Positions 36,290 through 39,328 of a stretch of DNA of 39,328 bases are shown here, one piece after another. The stretch lies in contig JALSLJ010000090.1 in the NCBI GenBank assembly GCA_026988315.1, forward strand, positions 1 to 39,328. Reading direction: 5' to 3'. How positions within the stretch are numbered: the first letter of the stretch is position 1; the number at the start of each line of letters is the position of its first letter. The position numbers and the translations under genes were made by a program. The stretch comes from Sulfurimonas sp. Its GTDB lineage: Bacteria; Campylobacterota; Campylobacteria; Campylobacterales; Sulfurimonadaceae. The notes beneath the pieces are model-generated. The model was not told the origin of the DNA. It ran no database searches and saw only the letters and a list, made by a program, of their open reading frames with translations.

Positions 36290-37342
36290 TTATTTCTTAT
36301 TCATTTTAAATACATAAGCTAACACTTCTGCTACTGCTGCAAAAAGTTCATCAGGAATAGGATGTTCTACTTCAACCTGAGCATACAAGCTCCTTGCCAA
36401 TGGTGGATTTTGCACTATATGTACACCATGTTCTCTAGCTATCTTTTTTATATTTTGTGCGATAGTATCCATCCCCTTAGCAACAACTATAGGTGCGTGA
36501 GATTTTTCTTCGTCATACTTAAGAGCTACAGCATAGTGAGTTGGATTTGTCACTACAACATCTGCATTTGGAACCTCTGCCATCATTCTTTTTTTAGAAG
36601 CTTGCATCTGAATTTGACGAATTTTACCTTTTATTAGTGGGTCTCCCTCCATATTTTTCATCTCATCTTTCACCTCTTGCATACTCATCTTTAGTCCATC
36701 GAAATACTGCTTTCTTACTATAATGATATCAATAATAGCAAACACAAAAATAATCAAAATCATTACAAAAGCTATGATGATTGCTTTTTCTTTAAACCAA
36801 ATTAACTGCTCACCAAGTCCAAATAATGCAACCGTCGGAAGTTCCAAGATAAAATAAAAGAAAAATATAAACCCAATCCCAAGCGTCGTAAATGATTTAA
36901 AGGTTATTTTCACACCTTCTATAAGTTTTTTCATAGAAAATAGATTCTTAGCACCCTTGAGAGGGTTAATCTTTTTTAAATCAGGCATCACTGCTTTTAT
37001 TGTAAAAAGAAATCCAAATTGTGCAAGAGCTGCTATAACACCAGAAACAGCCGCAACAATAGCTATAGGCAAAATAATCAGTAGAAATTCTCTCACAGTT
37101 ATCACGGCTATATCTATCATCAAAGCACGGTCAAGTTCCATACCGATAAGAGAGAAATAATACTTAAATAAAAACACCATATGAGAACTCATGTAAGGAA
37201 AGAGTAAAAGAAAAAACAAAGAAACCATAAAAAGAGTCACTACCCCAGAGGCATCCTGAGACTTCGGAACATTCCCCTCTTTTCTGGCATCCTCTATCTT
37301 TTTGGGGGTGGGTTCTTCGGTTTTTTCCTGATCATCAGCCAT
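36290..37342 (-). CDS. flhB: Flagellar type III export protein FlhB
   Basis: A 350-aa export gate protein that controls the switch of substrate from rod/hook to filament. Four TM segments (about residues 30-55, 90-115, 142-165, 185-210) follow a charged N-terminus (ADDQEKTEEPTPKKIEDAR, typical). The autocleavage motif NPTHYAVALKYD is intact near residue 265 (cut between N and P). The C-terminus IAREHGVHIVQNPPLARSLYAQ and IPDELFAAVAEVLAYV is the FlhB-C domain. No other flagellar gene is in the window. It has a likely own promoter at 37429. Confidence 0.98.
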   Translation of the reverse strand: MADDQEKTEEPTPKKIEDARKEGNVPKSQDASGVVTLFMVSLFFLLLFPYMSSHMVFLFKYYFSLIGMELDRALMIDIAVITVREFLLIILPIAIVAAVSGVIAALAQFGFLFTIKAVMPDLKKINPLKGAKNLFSMKKLIEGVKITFKSFTTLGIGFIFFFYFILELPTVALFGLGEQLIWFKEKAIIIAFVMILIIFVFAIIDIIIVRKQYFDGLKMSMQEVKDEMKNMEGDPLIKGKIRQIQMQASKKRMMAEVPNADVVVTNPTHYAVALKYDEEKSHAPIVVAKGMDTIAQNIKKIAREHGVHIVQNPPLARSLYAQVEVEHPIPDELFAAVAEVLAYVFKMNKK

Positions 37343-37428
37343 TAGTTATCTTTTCTTAGAAGATTGAAACTCTTCAACATTAGAGTTTTGTTATGCGTAC
37401 TCAATATATTTTCTTGTGATATATTTGC

Positions 37429-37434
37429 ATTATA
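37429..37434 (-). promoter_or_regulatory. -10 box for flhB
   Basis: TATAAT on the minus strand in TCGTTATAATGCAA, about 90 bases upstream of the ATG at 37342. An AAACTCT/AGAGTTT hairpin (37367-37373 with 37382-37388) lies in the resulting leader. Confidence 0.45.
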
Positions 37435-37447
37435 ACGAAAATAAATA

Positions 37448-38263
37448 TCAATCCATCTTCATAGATACATCAATCCAATTAGCTTGATGTATCATAGAAC
37501 CACTACTGATTGCATCTACACCACTTAAAGCATATGATTCTATAGTCTCAAGTGAGATATTTCCACTTGCTTCTAAAAGTATATGCGGGAAGTTCTTATC
37601 TTTGTATAAAACCACCTCTTGTATCTGCTGGGGTGTCATATTGTCACACATTACTATATCTGCTCCACTTTGCATCGCTTCTTGTGCTATCTCGTAAGTT
37701 TCAGCTTCCACTTCTATCTTGGATGTAAAGGGGATTTTTGTCCTTGCTCTATGGATGTAAGAGGCTAAATTTTCTATGGTTTTTAAATGGGTATCTTTTA
37801 TCATCAAAGAATCATCAAGTCCCATTCTATGATTAACAGCACCACCACATCTTGAAGCATACTTCTCAAATACTCTCAGCATTGGTCTTGTTTTTCTAGT
37901 ATCTAAAAGTTTTACCCCATATGGCTCTATAATTTTTGCATATTTGTTTGTTAAGGTTGCTATGGAGCTTGCGTGTAAAAGCATATTTAGCAGAGTTCTC
38001 TCAATTCGTAAAAGTGTATGTGAATCTCCAGCTATTGTAGCTATTACATCCCCTTTTGCAAAGCTTTGTGAATCACTTTTAAACCAATTTATCTCAAAAT
38101 TCTCCAATTGTGCTAAAACATCTACATACTCTTGTCCAGCAACTATACCATCACTTTTAGCGATTATCTTAGCACTAGAAGCTACACTTGGCTCAACTAA
38201 AGCATATAAATCACCGCGTCCTACATCTTGAGCAAGTGATGCTTTAACAAACTCCTCTATCAT
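37448..38263 (-). CDS. nadC: Nicotinate-nucleotide pyrophosphorylase (carboxylating)
   Basis: Quinolinate phosphoribosyltransferase: quinolinate plus PRPP to nicotinate mononucleotide. 271 aa, normal. N-terminal ASLAQDVGRGDLYA, then LLDTRKTRPMLRVFEKYA (PRPP/quinolinate Arg and Lys), RCGGAVNHRMGLDDSLMIKD and IEVEAETYEIAQEAMQSGADIVMCDNM, all family signatures. The first 4 bases overlap the nadA stop, so nadA-nadC act as a pair in de novo NAD synthesis. nadB is not visible here. Confidence 0.97.
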   Translation of the reverse strand: MIEEFVKASLAQDVGRGDLYALVEPSVASSAKIIAKSDGIVAGQEYVDVLAQLENFEINWFKSDSQSFAKGDVIATIAGDSHTLLRIERTLLNMLLHASSIATLTNKYAKIIEPYGVKLLDTRKTRPMLRVFEKYASRCGGAVNHRMGLDDSLMIKDTHLKTIENLASYIHRARTKIPFTSKIEVEAETYEIAQEAMQSGADIVMCDNMTPQQIQEVVLYKDKNFPHILLEASGNISLETIESYALSGVDAISSGSMIHQANWIDVSMKMD

Positions 38264-39258
38264 AATGCCAACATTCTCTCTAGGGCAATTTTAGCCCACT
38301 TCTGTGTGCTTTCATCTATGCTAATCTCATTAATAGGCTCACCATCATCTATTGCTTTTAGAGTTACATACACATCTTCAAGTGTTGTTTCATTCATCGT
38401 TGGACACTCTGGTTTTGTTGAGCTTAAAACATAGGTGTTTTTATCTCTGAGACGATTAACAAGGTTAAATTCTGTTCCTACTGCCACTTTTTGATCCTCT
38501 GGAAGCTCTTTTATGTACTTAATTAGCTGAGAAGTTGAACCAACAAAATCTGATGCTTCGCAGATTGCAGGGTCACACTCTGGATGTGTAACTATTAAAA
38601 TACCTGGAAATTTTTTACGATAAAAAGTGATGTCATCAAGAGTAAAAAGCTGGTGAACTGAACAAAAACCGTTGTAACAGATAACATCAGCATCTTTTGG
38701 GTCAGTTCCATCACCAATAACACAAGATTTTAGCCCCATATCATTTGCTATGTTTTGCCCTAAACATCTATCTGGAACAAAAAGGATTTTTTTACCCTCT
38801 TCCAGTGCTTTTGTGATGATTTTTTTCGCATTTGAGCTTGTACAGACCATACCACCCATCTCGCCAACTTTTGCCTTTACTTCAGCGTTTGAGTTGATGT
38901 ATGTGATTGGCAAGATGTTTTCTTTGACAATTCCATGGTCATTCATATATTTTATAGAATCATCAAAGTACATAGAGTCAATCATCCTTGCCATTGCACA
39001 ACATGCGACCTTTGGCATAACAACTCTCTTGTGAGGTGAAAGTACTTTTACACTTTGCCCCATAAAACCAACACCACAAAAGAGTACAAACTCTGCATCA
39101 TCATCTCGTGTTCGTGTTGCAAGCTCTAGTGAGTCACCAGTGATATCTCCCACTTCAAAAACCTCATCTCTTTGGTAAAAGTGAGCAACAACAGTGACAC
39201 TTAACTTATCTTTTAATATATTTATTTTTTCTTTTAATTCTTCGTTCGTAAATTGCAA
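38260..39258 (-). CDS. nadA: Quinolinate synthase
   Basis: [4Fe-4S] enzyme that condenses iminoaspartate with dihydroxyacetone phosphate to give quinolinate. 332 aa. Starts VVAHFYQRDEVFEVGD, then CCAMARMID and DRCLGQNIANDMG. HPECDPAICEASDFVGSTSQ follows and the end is KPECPTMNETTLEDVY. Cluster Cys candidates are in CCAMA, CEAS and PECPTM; the conserved H, Y, S and T active-site residues are visible. Start TTG at 39258 is supported by AGGA in GAGGAC (39264-39269) upstream. TTG rather than ATG may mildly limit expression. Confidence 0.97.
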   Translation of the reverse strand: MQFTNEELKEKINILKDKLSVTVVAHFYQRDEVFEVGDITGDSLELATRTRDDDAEFVLFCGVGFMGQSVKVLSPHKRVVMPKVACCAMARMIDSMYFDDSIKYMNDHGIVKENILPITYINSNAEVKAKVGEMGGMVCTSSNAKKIITKALEEGKKILFVPDRCLGQNIANDMGLKSCVIGDGTDPKDADVICYNGFCSVHQLFTLDDITFYRKKFPGILIVTHPECDPAICEASDFVGSTSQLIKYIKELPEDQKVAVGTEFNLVNRLRDKNTYVLSSTKPECPTMNETTLEDVYVTLKAIDDGEPINEISIDESTQKWAKIALERMLAL

Positions 39259-39286
39259 AATTTGTCCTCATTCTGATAATTTCGTA

Positions 39287-39292
39287 ATTATA
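39287..39292 (-). promoter_or_regulatory. -10 box for nadA-nadC
   Basis: TATAAT on the minus strand in TCGATATAATTACG, 29 bases before the TTG start at 39258. Confidence 0.55.
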
Positions 39293-39328
39293 TCGAAAAA
39301 TAATAACTTGTTATGCCCCTTACTAAAA

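Noticed and set aside
1-39328. CRISPR arrays, insertion sequences, integrase or prophage genes, rRNA
   Set aside because: No regular direct repeats, transposase motifs or rRNA segments were seen anywhere. Gene content and order are core chromosomal.

Overview
The window is low-GC DNA from a Campylobacterota (epsilonproteobacterial) chromosome, most like Sulfurimonas or a close relative. I base this on gene content and order: fabZ-lpxA-clpX-mreB-mreC-(outer-membrane protein)-carB, the run lpxC-tsaB-thrB-ylxR-infB-rbfA-rimP, ubiE next to xseA, and a UPF0323 lipoprotein beside a glutathionylspermidine-synthase-like gene. All are arrangements I recall from Campylobacter and Sulfurimonas. LPS genes (fabZ, lpxA, lpxC), flhB and a chemoreceptor indicate a motile Gram-negative cell. 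Species is not determinable from the sequence alone.

Layout. 1-2772 (+): end of ileS, an overlapping 35-codon membrane ORF, and gatA. 2867-5294: a secreted YfdX-family protein, tRNA-Ser(GCU) on the minus strand, a LapG-like periplasmic cysteine protease and a small c-type haem protein. 5311-9481 (-): pyrF, an AlkC-type DNA-alkylation repair protein, a frameshifted tyrosine/dual-specificity phosphatase gene, and acs. 9654-12132: a cyclophilin (+) convergent with a chemoreceptor (-). 12237-24370 (+): queH, the fabZ-lpxA-clpX-mreB-mreC-mipA cluster, then carB with a short Sua5/YrdC-like gene, a membrane protein, a UPF0323 lipoprotein and an ATP-grasp ligase, chained by short gaps or 4-nt overlaps. 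24394-39258 (-): a long co-oriented run. Read in transcription order it is nadA-nadC, flhB, a DHH phosphoesterase, an M23 peptidase, lpxC, tsaB, thrB, ylxR, infB, rbfA, rimP, ribD, ubiE, xseA and an FmdE-like gene.

Functionally this is mostly core genome: translation and tRNA modification (ileS, gatA, infB, rbfA, rimP, queH, tsaB, tsaC-like), envelope synthesis and shape (fabZ, lpxA, lpxC, mreBC, mipA, M23), cofactors and nucleotides (nadA, nadC, ribD, ubiE, pyrF, carB) and acetate activation (acs). I saw no mobile element, CRISPR array, rRNA or prophage, and no gene-free stretch over 300 bases; the longest is about 230 bases, 3755-3984.

The points most worth a second look are these: a homopolymer frameshift in the phosphatase gene; two genes (lapG-like, queH) whose best start codons are AUU and AUC; a textbook intrinsic terminator inside the first codons of the Sua5-like gene; convergent gene pairs whose hairpin carries a stop codon in its loop; and a UPF0323 lipoprotein/ATP-grasp module whose layout resembles E. 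coli YgiB-YgiC.
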